DNA from: Nitrospira sp.
GTDB lineage: Bacteria; Nitrospirota; Nitrospiria; Nitrospirales; Nitrospiraceae
Assembly (NCBI GenBank): GCA_005116835.1
Contig: SWDM01000004.1
Span: 28,749 to 92,748, forward strand
Length of the DNA stretch: 64,000 nucleotides
Direction of reading: 5' to 3'
Below the pieces are notes generated by a model that saw nothing but the letters and a program-made list of their open reading frames with translations, had not been told where the DNA came from and made no database searches. Position 1 is the first letter of the stretch. Each line of letters begins with the position of its first letter. Positions 26,874 to 34,156 of this stretch are shown in pieces. The position numbers were made by a program, and so were the translations under genes.

Positions 26874-26971
26874 GGGATGGGGGCTGATTGATCTTCCACT
26901 GCGCGCGTCCAACGAGGGTCTTCTGAGACCGCGCGTTGCGCGAGCACAGAAGATCAATCAGCCCCCATCCC
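26874..26971. repeat. Long-stem hairpin repeat R5 (perfect 23-bp stem)
   Basis: A perfect 23-bp inverted repeat (26874-26896 and 26949-26971, beginning GGGATGGGGGCTGATTGATC) encloses CACTGCGCGCGTCCAACGAG and CGCGCGTTGCGCGAGCACA. The best-preserved member. R4 and R5 together separate the methyltransferase module from the ORF6N remnant. Confidence 0.85.
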
Positions 26972-26996
26972 ACTCTTGAGCCTCACGTCTGACGAT

Positions 26997-27245
26997 TCAC
27001 ATCCTTCTGCCACCCCACTTCGAACTTGATATCGCAATTTGCGATTTCAAGTTTTCAAACTCCGCTATTGTTAACTGGAATATGAAATCACTGGGAAAGC
27101 GATCCTCATTTCTTTTGACGACTTCGTTCAATCTTCCCACTGTGACACCGTAGAGCTGAGCCAAGTCGCTATCCAGCATCACGTTATGACCACGGATCAG
27201 GAGGATTGTCTGCTCAGTCCGTTCACGAGGTACCAGAGCACTCAT
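26997..27245 (-). pseudogene. ORF6N-domain gene, 3'-truncated (copy 1)
   Basis: Encodes 82 aa: EQTILLIRGHNVMLDSDLAQ, LYGVTVGRLNEVVKRN, RFPSDFIFQLT, LKSQIAISSSKWGGRR, then a stop. This is the ORF6N DNA-binding domain of phage anti-repressor-like proteins, but the family continues with [16 protein letters not shown] and a coiled-coil tail, which are missing here. The palindrome at 27025-27051 lies within the LKSQIAIS codons. It shares about 95 bp of upstream sequence with the copy at 29.2-29.6 kb. Confidence 0.75.
27025..27051. repeat. ORF6N-internal palindrome, copy 1
   Basis: CTTGATATCGCAATTTG then CGATTTCAAG: near-perfect 13-bp inverted repeat with a T centre, inside the coding region. Same consensus as 21428-21464 and 29482-29508. 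Confidence 0.7.
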
Positions 27246-27260
27246 GCTTCTCCTCCGCTA

Positions 27261-27362
27261 TGCTCGATCCAACACGAGACTAAAGGTAGATACCCTGTTC
27301 ATTCTGTAAAATCAACGAACAGAAAATGGAAATGGAAGCATTACGCGTGGGGATAGCGTGTC
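27261..27362. repeat. Shared upstream region of ORF6N copy 1
   Basis: Bases from about 27261 (TGCTCGATCCAACACGAGAC) to about 27362 (GCGTGTCAC) match 29668-29770 upstream of ORF6N copy 2 with few differences, including AACGAACAGAAAATGGAAAT. This is a duplicated promoter-proximal segment. The TGCTC at 27211 and 27261 are exactly 50 bp apart and flank the segment missing from copy 2. Confidence 0.7.
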
Positions 27363-27876
27363 ACATGCTGCAATAAGGAACAGCTGCCCGGGGCTTCATA
27401 CGAACGCGATTGAGGGACTACGAAGTACGACGGGGTGGGTCTATCTGGCTACTTTGTTGGCCGGACGGGCAACCCACATGGACTGAGCGACGAGTAGAAC
27501 TGGCGAGACATTGATAGATAGCTTCCCATTGTCCCAGGAGAGGGTCTTCCGATTTCTCATGCTTCTCCTGGAAGGAGTGGCCGAGGCTCCCCTTTACTGC
27601 GCGCGACATTCTCACCCGCCCAACCCCGAGCGCGCCGAGACGCGCTCTTGTCCCAGGCGAGCACAGTTCCATCGTGCGCGTTCTGCGAGCAAGAAGGGCA
27701 CCTGGCCGCTCCTTCCTCTTTCCTCGCGTTGCACTAGCACAGGAGACCGTCTAGCCTGCCCTCTCCCCCTCTTGCCATCAGCCATTCACTCTCAGCACCG
27801 CCATATAGACCCAGCCTCCCTGCATCAGTAAAATGTCCCAGCCGTTGGCTCAGACAGCACTCAGAGGACTCACCCC
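27363..27876. repeat. Intergenic mosaic of repeat fragments
   Basis: About 510 bp with no convincing gene. It contains a one-arm 9-bp-period fragment (around 27438-27470), a GCGCGACATTCTCACCCGCC block with inverted repeat GAGCGCGCCGAGACGCGCTC (27629-27648), and pieces of long-stem hairpin units: GTGCGCGTTCTGCGAGCAAG (27674-27693) with GAAGGGCACCTGGCC, and GCGTTGCACTAGCACAGGAG (27726 onward) followed by ACCGTCTAGCCTGCCCTCTC. The stems lack their partners, so these are broken units. Confidence 0.6.
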
Positions 27877-28995
27877 ATGGCTGAACCGCTCAAGAATCAT
27901 TTCGGAGTTGAGATTCCCCGCATCATTGCCGAGATGATCGTGGCGGTCTATCCCGCCTTTCCCAAGGCCCAGTTTCTTCGCACCGCCCTACAAAATTATG
28001 AACCGCGGGAGCTCATGCCACGCGGGCGGCACATCGCACGGGCGTTGCGCCAACATCTTCCAGATAACTACGAAGAAGCCATTGAGATCCTCCTGGCTTC
28101 GCTCGGTCCCTCTGTCCCGAAGCAAGCGGGCCACGGAGGGATGGCGCCCTTCTTCTATATGCCGCATGCCATGTTCGTGCAGGACTATGGGCTCGACCAT
28201 TTCGAACCCTCGATGCGGGCGCAATACGAATTGACACAACGCTTTACCGCCGAGTTCAGCATTCGCCCCTTTCTGGAGCGTCATCGTGAGGCCACATTGG
28301 CAAGACTAACCCTGTGGGCGACCGATCCCAGTCCCGACGTCCGCCGGTTGGTCTCAGAGGGAACAAGGCCACGGTTGCCCTGGGCCCCGCGCTTGCGAGC
28401 CTTTCAGGCCGACCCACAACCTGTGCTGGCCCTGCTCGACTTGTTGAAAGACGACCCAGACCTCTACGTGCGCCGATCGGTGGCGAACAACCTGAACGAC
28501 ATCGGGAAGGACCATCCGGCCTTATTGGCCCAAATCGCCAAGAAGTGGATGCGGAACGCCACCGAAGAGCGGCGCTGGTTGATCCGTCATGCCTTACGTT
28601 CTGCCGTGAAACGGGGCGAGCCAGGCGCGTTGCATGTGCTGGGTGCCGGGCATGAAGCGCAAGTGGTTGTGCGACAGCGCTCCATCATGCCAAGCCGAGT
28701 GCGAGTGGGCCAGTCTGTAACCGTGGCATTCGAACTCAGGAACGCACAATCAAAACTGCAACGGGTAGTGGTCGATTTCCGAATCCATTTCGTGAAGGCC
28801 AACGGCTCGACGACACCGAAAGTTTTCAAGCTCAAGATGATCGAGCTCTCACCACGCGCGAGCATCTCACTCAAGAAGACGGTGTCCCTCAAGCCCATGA
28901 CCACCCGCAAGCACTATCCAGGGCAACACCGGGTAGACCTCCTCCTCAATGGCCGCGCCAAACCCCTCGGGATGTTCGAACTCCTAGGGCGGTGA
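27877..28995 (+). CDS. AlkC-like DNA alkylation repair protein
   Basis: Predicted 372-aa protein of the ALK/HEAT-like alkylpurine glycosylase superfamily. Residues about 1-245 form helical HEAT-like repeats: WATDPSPDVRRLVSEGTRPR then LPWAPRL, and LLDLLKDDPDLYVRRSVANN. Residues about 265-372 form a beta-rich Ig-like domain (RVGQSVTVAFELRN...HRVDLLLNG), the arrangement seen in AlkC, which removes 3-methyladenine and 3-methylcytosine from DNA. It stands alone between two hairpin-repeat blocks in the accessory island, consistent with being a mobile module. Confidence 0.85.
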   Translation: MAEPLKNHFGVEIPRIIAEMIVAVYPAFPKAQFLRTALQNYEPRELMPRGRHIARALRQHLPDNYEEAIEILLASLGPSVPKQAGHGGMAPFFYMPHAMFVQDYGLDHFEPSMRAQYELTQRFTAEFSIRPFLERHREATLARLTLWATDPSPDVRRLVSEGTRPRLPWAPRLRAFQADPQPVLALLDLLKDDPDLYVRRSVANNLNDIGKDHPALLAQIAKKWMRNATEERRWLIRHALRSAVKRGEPGALHVLGAGHEAQVVVRQRSIMPSRVRVGQSVTVAFELRNAQSKLQRVVVDFRIHFVKANGSTTPKVFKLKMIELSPRASISLKKTVSLKPMTTRKHYPGQHRVDLLLNGRAKPLGMFELLGR

Positions 28996-28997
28996 TC

Positions 28998-29198
28998 GGT
29001 CCTCTCCATTGTGCGTAGCAGGGGGCTGGTCTGTCTTGTTCATCTGATCTAACTCGTCTATCTGGTTAGTCTGGTTGATTGGACCGGAAATTCATCCAGA
29101 AGAACCAAACAGACCAGAAAGACCAGCCAACCAGACAGACGAACCCGAGCGCGTTGCACGAGCACAGGAGACCGTCTAGCCTGCCCTCTCCTGTTCCC
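28998..29198. repeat. Hairpin repeat R7 fragment with nested 9-bp-period palindrome (copy e)
   Basis: 29027-29146 is a 9-bp-period palindrome (TCTGTCTTG, TTCATCTGA ... ACCAGAAAG, ACCAGCCAA). It is followed by GAGCGCGTTGCACGAGCACA and GGAGACCGTCTAGCCTGCCC, the right half of an R4-type unit; the left half at about 28998-29020 is degenerate. As in R3, the 9-bp repeat occupies the loop of a long-stem unit. Confidence 0.65.
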
Positions 29199-29636
29199 TC
29201 AAGTCTTGAATCCGATGCGGCGGGATTTTGGCGTGGGCTCCGCCATTAATTCACGAATGGCCTCGAACACGACTTGAAACTGGCCATCATACTTCTTCTC
29301 CAGATCTGAGAGACGTCTGGCAAGGGCTTTATTCGAGCTGATCATCTCCCGCAAGCGAACAAAGGTCCGCATAATGGCGATGTTCACCTCAATGGCGCGC
29401 TTGCTTCGCAACACGCTGGATAGCATTGCGACGCCCTGTTCGGTAAAGGCATAGGGATGGGCTCTACGGAGACCGCCCCAACTTGAAATCACAATTTGTG
29501 ATTTCAAGTGGTTGAACTCCTGCTCCGTCAGTTGAAACATGAAGTCAGCTGGAAATCGGCCTCTGTTGCGTTTCACAGCCTGGATAAGCACACGCGGCTC
29601 AACTGCATAGAGATCGGCAAGGTCTGTGCTCAGCAT
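29199..29636 (-). pseudogene. ORF6N-domain gene with lost start (copy 2)
   Basis: 145 codons from the first [68 protein letters not shown], then a coiled-coil tail. The C-terminal part is complete. Upstream in frame, [13 protein letters not shown] continues the family N-terminus, but the original start is gone: compared with copy 1, exactly 50 bp between two TGCTC repeats are deleted, removing the first codons and the ribosome binding site. Expression could only use the internal ATG. Confidence 0.75.
29482..29508. repeat. ORF6N-internal palindrome, copy 2
   Basis: CTTGAAATCACAA, central T, TTGTGATTTCAAG: a perfect 13-bp inverted repeat inside the LKSQIVIS codons of the ORF6N gene. Confidence 0.75.
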
Positions 29637-29667
29637 GACTCGATGACCACGAATGACGAGGATTGTC

Positions 29668-29770
29668 TGCTCAATCCACCACGAGACTGAAAGTAGATAC
29701 CCTGTTCATTCTATAAAATCAACGAACGGAAAATGGAAATGGAAGCATTGCGCTATAGGATAAGGTGTCA
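29668..29770. repeat. Shared upstream region of ORF6N copy 2
   Basis: Matches 27261-27362 (ACCCTGTTCATTCTATAAAA, AACGAACGGAAAATGGAAAT, GGAAGCATTGCG). The join TGCTCAATCC at 29668 is the deletion scar relative to copy 1. Confidence 0.7.
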
Positions 29771-29845
29771 CCCGCGGCAGTAAAGAGAAGACGCCCGGGC
29801 CTCTATGAAAGGGCAGATAGAATGACGCGAGACGGAGTAGGTCTA

Positions 29846-30075
29846 TCTCGTTTATCTGGACTGTCTGGTATGTTTATTGATCAAGGATGGGAGCTGATTG
29901 ATCTTCCACTGCGCGCGTCGAACGAGCACTCTCCCCTACCAACCAACGATCCTTCCAAGCTTGTTCGTTTCTCATTCCTGGAAGGACACCCATGTTGGTC
30001 TACGTGCGGCCGTCGAGCGAGGCCCTTCTGAGGGCGCGCGTTCCGCGAGCAAGAAGGGCACCTGGCCACTCCCTT
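29846..30075. repeat. Long-stem hairpin repeat R8 (mosaic)
   Basis: Starts with one arm of the 9-bp-period repeat (29846-29878), then GGGAGCTGATTGATCTTCCA and CTGCGCGCGTCGAACGAGCA, an interior containing CCATGTTGGTCTACGTGCGG (inverted copy near 21970-22000), then GCGCGCGTTCCGCGAGCAAG and AAGGGCACCTGGCCACT. The left stem is of R5 type and the right stem of the AGGGCACCTGGCC type, so it looks like a recombinant between two units. It closes the accessory island on the right. Confidence 0.65.
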
Positions 30076-30106
30076 CCCCACCCTCTCACGTTTCACGTTT
30101 AACTTC

Positions 30107-30427
30107 TTACGCCTGATTCGGCGCGACGAACACGAGGACTTTGAGCCGTTGGTCTGTGTGGTTCTTCACGCCGTGCTCTTCTCCAGCCGGCGCCATGGTC
30201 CCCTGACCAGGACCGAGCACCTGTTTCTCTGAACCGACCTGGAATGTGCCCTGCCCCTCAAGCACGAGATAGACCTTGTCCTGCTCGCCATGGATATGCC
30301 CCTTCTGTTCCTGCCCTGGCTCGAAGCAGTAGATGTCGCAGAAGAATCGTGATGTCTGAAACAAATTATTCTTCTTCATCTTCTCGCTGCTGAACTGCTG
30401 CTGGTCCGAGATATTCACCACGTTCAT
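30107..30427 (-). CDS. Cupin domain protein
   Basis: Predicted 106-aa single cupin domain. Motif 1 is GQEQKGHIHGEQDKVYLVLE (metal-type His residues and Glu) and motif 2 PAGEEHGVKNHTD. A small metal-binding beta-barrel protein; function not determined. AGGAG precedes the ATG. It follows the HdrB-like gene by 12 bp, so it is probably the last gene of that operon. Confidence 0.8.
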   Translation of the reverse strand: MNVVNISDQQQFSSEKMKKNNLFQTSRFFCDIYCFEPGQEQKGHIHGEQDKVYLVLEGQGTFQVGSEKQVLGPGQGTMAPAGEEHGVKNHTDQRLKVLVFVAPNQA

Positions 30428-30439
30428 TCGCCGACTCCT

Positions 30440-31339
30440 TCAGGACGGTTGCGGATTGGTTCGACGCCGCTCAAGTTTCGCCAAGATAGAATCAACCGAG
30501 ATCACGTGATGCGAGAGCCCCAAGTCCTTGGCCGGAAGCCCCATTGCAAGACCGAGCAACTGCGGCACATGCAAGATCGGCAAGTGAAACTCTCGGTTCA
30601 TCGCATGGCCTGCCCGCTCCTGATAGATATCCAGACTCATGTGGCACAGAGGACAGGGCGTGACCATAAAGTCGGCTCCATGTTCCTTGGCCTCGTCCAT
30701 GTGCATCCCTGACATGGCCACGGCAATGGCTTCCTTTTCGAGGATGATAGGAAATCCACAACATTTGGTTCTTCCGGAATAGGCCACCGGTTCGCCACCG
30801 ACGGCCTTGATGACCTGTTCGAGGGATTGAGGGTTCTCAGGATCGTCGAACCCCAGCTCCCACGATGGCCGCAAGATATAGCAACCATAAAACGGGGCGA
30901 TATGAAAATCTCCCATCGGCACAGAGGTCATCGCGCTCAAGCGCGTCAGGCCGATGTCGCGCACCACAATCCACAACAGATGTTTGACTTGGACTCGACC
31001 ATGATAGGCCAAGCCTTCTGGCTCTAGAAGGCTATTGATGCGATCCAGAATCCCTGCCTCTGTCTTCAGTCGTCGATTGGCTGCGCTCATGACCCCTTGG
31101 CAGGTGCCGCAGATCGTCATCACATCCAGCCCAAGTGCCTCCGCCTGCGCAAAGGTTCTGGCGTTGAGCGCCAATGCCATATCGGGATTCGCCTCAGTCA
31201 CAACCCCGGCGCCGCAGCAGGCCGCGGCAGTGAGTTCGACCACCTCAATCCCCAATCGTCCGATGATCGCTCTCGTCGATTGATAGAGTTCCGGCGTAGC
31301 CCCTTGGGCTGCGCAACCTGGATAGAGAGCATATTTCAT
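30440..31339 (-). CDS. HdrB-like CCG-domain protein
   Basis: Predicted 299-aa protein with two cysteine-rich CCG domains: ALYPGCAAQ...AACCGAGVV, ICGTCQG, then GCYILRP...TKCCGFPI, TPCPLCHMSLD. This is the heterodisulfide reductase subunit B pattern, also used by the SdhE-type subunit of some succinate dehydrogenases and by (S)-2-hydroxy-acid oxidoreductases, binding a non-cubane iron-sulfur cluster. In this organism an electron-transfer role with a quinone or thiol partner is inferred. The ATG at 31337-31339 is chosen over an upstream codon that overlaps the previous gene. Confidence 0.85.
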   Translation of the reverse strand: MKYALYPGCAAQGATPELYQSTRAIIGRLGIEVVELTAAACCGAGVVTEANPDMALALNARTFAQAEALGLDVMTICGTCQGVMSAANRRLKTEAGILDRINSLLEPEGLAYHGRVQVKHLLWIVVRDIGLTRLSAMTSVPMGDFHIAPFYGCYILRPSWELGFDDPENPQSLEQVIKAVGGEPVAYSGRTKCCGFPIILEKEAIAVAMSGMHMDEAKEHGADFMVTPCPLCHMSLDIYQERAGHAMNREFHLPILHVPQLLGLAMGLPAKDLGLSHHVISVDSILAKLERRRTNPQPS

Positions 31340-31349
31340 TGATGTACCG

Positions 31350-31793
31350 TCACGGGAGATGAGACAGCGTCCGGTTGACGGAGTCACGAAGATCGTCCAT
31401 CGCAGCCGCCGTTTTCGACTTGACCTGCTCCCAGGAAGAAGCCGTCGCGGAATGAATATCCTCCGCTTTTTTCTTTGCCAGGTCTCTTTTCTTTTCTAAT
31501 TCCACGATCGCTTTCTGGATATCCGTTCTGGCTTCAGTCGATGCATGGTTGACTTGCCCACGGAGTTTCGCGATATGCACCTGTATCTCGTCCAGTTCTA
31601 CTTGCACCTTCCGCTGGAATACGTCTTTCTGCTGAATGGTATAATCCTTGGTGGCAATCGCCGCTTCCTGCGCTTCCTTGACAACCGTGCCGCCGGATAC
31701 CTGTTTATCTGCCGCTCCAGCCGCAACAGCACCGAACAACATCAACAGCCCTGTTCCCACGATCGCCAACAACCCTCCGACACGATTCTTCAT
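31350..31793 (-). CDS. Secreted coiled-coil protein
   Basis: Predicted 147-aa protein. A signal peptide (KNRVGGLLAIVGTGLLML...AAGA) is followed by a long charged helix with heptad pattern (about 50-130: VELDEIQVHIAKLRGQ, IVELEKKRDLAKKKAED). Similar to small periplasmic coiled-coil proteins of unknown role. The ATG at 31793 has GGAG 9 bp upstream; the open frame further upstream reads through a 9-bp-period repeat and is not coding. Ten base pairs separate it from the HdrB-like gene. Confidence 0.65.
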   Translation of the reverse strand: MKNRVGGLLAIVGTGLLMLFGAVAAGAADKQVSGGTVVKEAQEAAIATKDYTIQQKDVFQRKVQVELDEIQVHIAKLRGQVNHASTEARTDIQKAIVELEKKRDLAKKKAEDIHSATASSWEQVKSKTAAAMDDLRDSVNRTLSHLP

Positions 31794-31817
31794 CGACATT
31801 GTCTCCATCCAGACTCG

Positions 31818-31907
31818 TTTAACTGGTTTGTTTGGTTTGTCTTGTTTGTTTGGTTGAACCGGACAGACAAGATAGACCAGACAGACCTGGTTTGTCCTCA
31901 ACCAGCT
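31818..31907. repeat. 9-bp-period palindromic repeat, copy f
   Basis: Left arm TGGTTTGTT TGGTTTGTC TT.., centre GGTTGAACC, right arm of GACAGACAA/GATAGACCA/GACAGACC units. It lies just upstream of the coiled-coil gene on the minus strand. Confidence 0.75.
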
Positions 31908-32015
31908 AGGCTTGAAGTATAGCTTTCGCCTATAGGAAAGTCACTGTACTGGACCGTGAGCCCAAGATGGGAGTGAGAGGCGGAACGAACGAGAGGGATC
32001 AGACCAGCGGGATCG

Positions 32016-34151
32016 CTAGCTGGCTTTACGCAGAGAAACCCCCGGGAGTGACTGGGCAAATATATCAGCAGGCATTGGCTGACCGAACAGATAGCCTTGA
32101 GCCTGATCACAACCCTGTGCGAGCAGCAAGACTCTTTGCGCCTCCTGTTCGACCCCCTCGGCAAGCACCAACAGATCAAGGCTATGGGCCATGGCGATGA
32201 TCGCCCTCACGATCGGAGCGGGATGGGTCTCCGTCAGGATTTCATGGATAAAGGATTGATCGATCTTCACCGTGTCGATCGGCAACCTCTGCAGATAACT
32301 CAGAGAGGAATAACCTGTCCCGAAGTCGTCGATTGAGAGCTGTACCCCCATCGACTTCAATGCCGTGAGCATGATAATCGAGGCTTCCACATTGCGCATT
32401 GCGATCGATTCCGTCAATTCCAACTCCAGGCAAGCCGGCGTCAACCCGGTCTGACGAAGAGATTTCTCCACGACCGAGAGCAAGGTATTACCGTGAAACA
32501 ACGAGTTGGAGATGTTGATGGAAATACGCACCGGCATCTTGCCTCGCTGCTCCCACGCCTGGATGTGACGGCAAGCTGTTTTCAGCACCCACTCATCGAT
32601 CGTTCTGCTCAAGCCCGTATCCACTGCAGCCGGCAGAAACTCTCCGGGATGGATGAGTCCTCTTTTGGGATGCTGCCACCGCACCAACGCCTCCGCTCCG
32701 ATAATCGCTCCGGTCTTCAGATCGATTTGCGGCTGGTAATAGACTACGAACTCTTCTCGGTCGACGGCATGGCGCAATTCCCCTTCCAAAACCAACCGCT
32801 CGTTGGCAGTCGCATTTAGGCTGTTCGAATAGAACTGGAAATTATTCCTGCCTTCTTCCTTGGCATGATACATCGCGCTGTCCGCATTCTTCAGCAATGC
32901 GTCGACTGACTCTCCGTCAACCGGGAATATGGCAATACCGACACTGACCGTGACAAAAATCTCCCGCCCTTCAATCGAGAATGACTTCTGCAGCGACTCC
33001 ACAATTCTGCGGGCAACTTTTCCGGCATCCTGCACATCATGCAAATTGGTGAGCAGCACGGTAAACTCATCGCCGCCCAATCGTGCGAGCGAATGGTTCT
33101 CCCCTTTGTCGACAGAGCGGCAGATTGAGTCGCTATGCCGCACGGACTCGGCCAGACGGTCCGCCACACTCTTTAGGAGCAAGTCACCGACATTATGTCC
33201 CAACGTATCGTTGATGACCTTAAACCGATCCAAATCGAGAAAGAGCAATGCCAATGTGGTGCTGTAGCGGCGGCCATGCAAGAGGGCTTGCTCGACGCGA
33301 TCTTTAAACAGGACACGGTTCGGCAGTCCCGTCAGGCTGTCGTAGTAGGCCAGGCGATGTATCTCACGTTCAGACTGTTTCCGATCGCTGATGTCTTGCG
33401 TGGTCCCAATAACCGAGAGGGCTTTCATTTGATCGTCCAATATCAACTCAGCTTGAAGATTGACTGAAATGTTCCCTCCGTTCGGCAGGACGAGACGATG
33501 GTCGAGAACGCAGGGTACTCGATTGACCAACAGACCCTTCAGGGCCTCCGCCACCTGAGTTCTGTCTTCTGCATGGACACGCTGGATATACCCGTCGAAG
33601 GTGCTGGAAAAATCCTGCTGTCGAATCCCCATCAGGCGACAGAGTTCGGCCGACGCAGCGAACTGATTCGTTTCGGGACGCCATTCCCAGTTGCCGATCT
33701 TGGCGATCCGCTGCGCGATTCCAAGCCTCGCCTCGCTTTTCAGCAAGGCATCCAACATGCGGGTACTGCGCAACAAATACCGCACCCGATGATCTAAAAT
33801 CATCGGATTGAAGGGTTTGGTAATGAAATCCGTCGCACCCTGTTCATAGGCCTTGGCGATCGATTCGTTGTCGTCGAGTCCGGTCATGACCAAGATCGGC
33901 ACTCGGCTGCCGCCCACCAAACCGCGCAATTTCGAAGCGGCGGTGAACCCATCCATACCAGGCATCACAATATCCATGAGCACGATATCGGGGCGATACT
34001 CGGCAAATCGCTCTAGGGCTTGCTCGCCGTTTTCAGCTTCGCAAACCTGATAGCCTGATTGCTCAAGCACTTCACGGACGAGTACTCGTATGAAGGGTTC
34101 GTCGTCTACCACCAATGCGAGCCTGCACTTTCGTTCTTCTAATAATTCCAT
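32016..34151 (-). CDS. Response regulator with PAS, GGDEF and EAL domains
   Basis: Predicted 711-aa protein. Receiver about 10-130 (VVDDEPF; phospho-acceptor in VLMDIVMPG; TGLDD; FITKPF), PAS/PAC about 145-265, GGDEF about 280-450 with the intact signature RLGGDEF, and EAL about 460-705 with EALVRWQHP and IDDFGTGYSSL. GGDEF domains make c-di-GMP and EAL domains degrade it; both motifs look intact, so the net activity cannot be predicted. Its start lies 5 bp after the stop of the hybrid kinase gene, so it is the likely output of that phosphorelay and last gene of the six-gene cluster. Confidence 0.92.
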   Translation of the reverse strand: MELLEERKCRLALVVDDEPFIRVLVREVLEQSGYQVCEAENGEQALERFAEYRPDIVLMDIVMPGMDGFTAASKLRGLVGGSRVPILVMTGLDDNESIAKAYEQGATDFITKPFNPMILDHRVRYLLRSTRMLDALLKSEARLGIAQRIAKIGNWEWRPETNQFAASAELCRLMGIRQQDFSSTFDGYIQRVHAEDRTQVAEALKGLLVNRVPCVLDHRLVLPNGGNISVNLQAELILDDQMKALSVIGTTQDISDRKQSEREIHRLAYYDSLTGLPNRVLFKDRVEQALLHGRRYSTTLALLFLDLDRFKVINDTLGHNVGDLLLKSVADRLAESVRHSDSICRSVDKGENHSLARLGGDEFTVLLTNLHDVQDAGKVARRIVESLQKSFSIEGREIFVTVSVGIAIFPVDGESVDALLKNADSAMYHAKEEGRNNFQFYSNSLNATANERLVLEGELRHAVDREEFVVYYQPQIDLKTGAIIGAEALVRWQHPKRGLIHPGEFLPAAVDTGLSRTIDEWVLKTACRHIQAWEQRGKMPVRISINISNSLFHGNTLLSVVEKSLRQTGLTPACLELELTESIAMRNVEASIIMLTALKSMGVQLSIDDFGTGYSSLSYLQRLPIDTVKIDQSFIHEILTETHPAPIVRAIIAMAHSLDLLVLAEGVEQEAQRVLLLAQGCDQAQGYLFGQPMPADIFAQSLPGVSLRKAS

Positions 34152-34156
34152 CTTCC

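Noticed and set aside
21428-30075. Integron attC-like array
   Set aside because: Some units contain GTTGGAC or GTTGAAC, matching the attC GTTRRRY box, but these lie inside the loop core rather than at the outer ends, the opposite partner does not fit RYYYAAC, and no integrase is present.
21428-30075. CRISPR array
   Set aside because: Repeat spacing is irregular and long, units are mosaic, and no cas genes are present.
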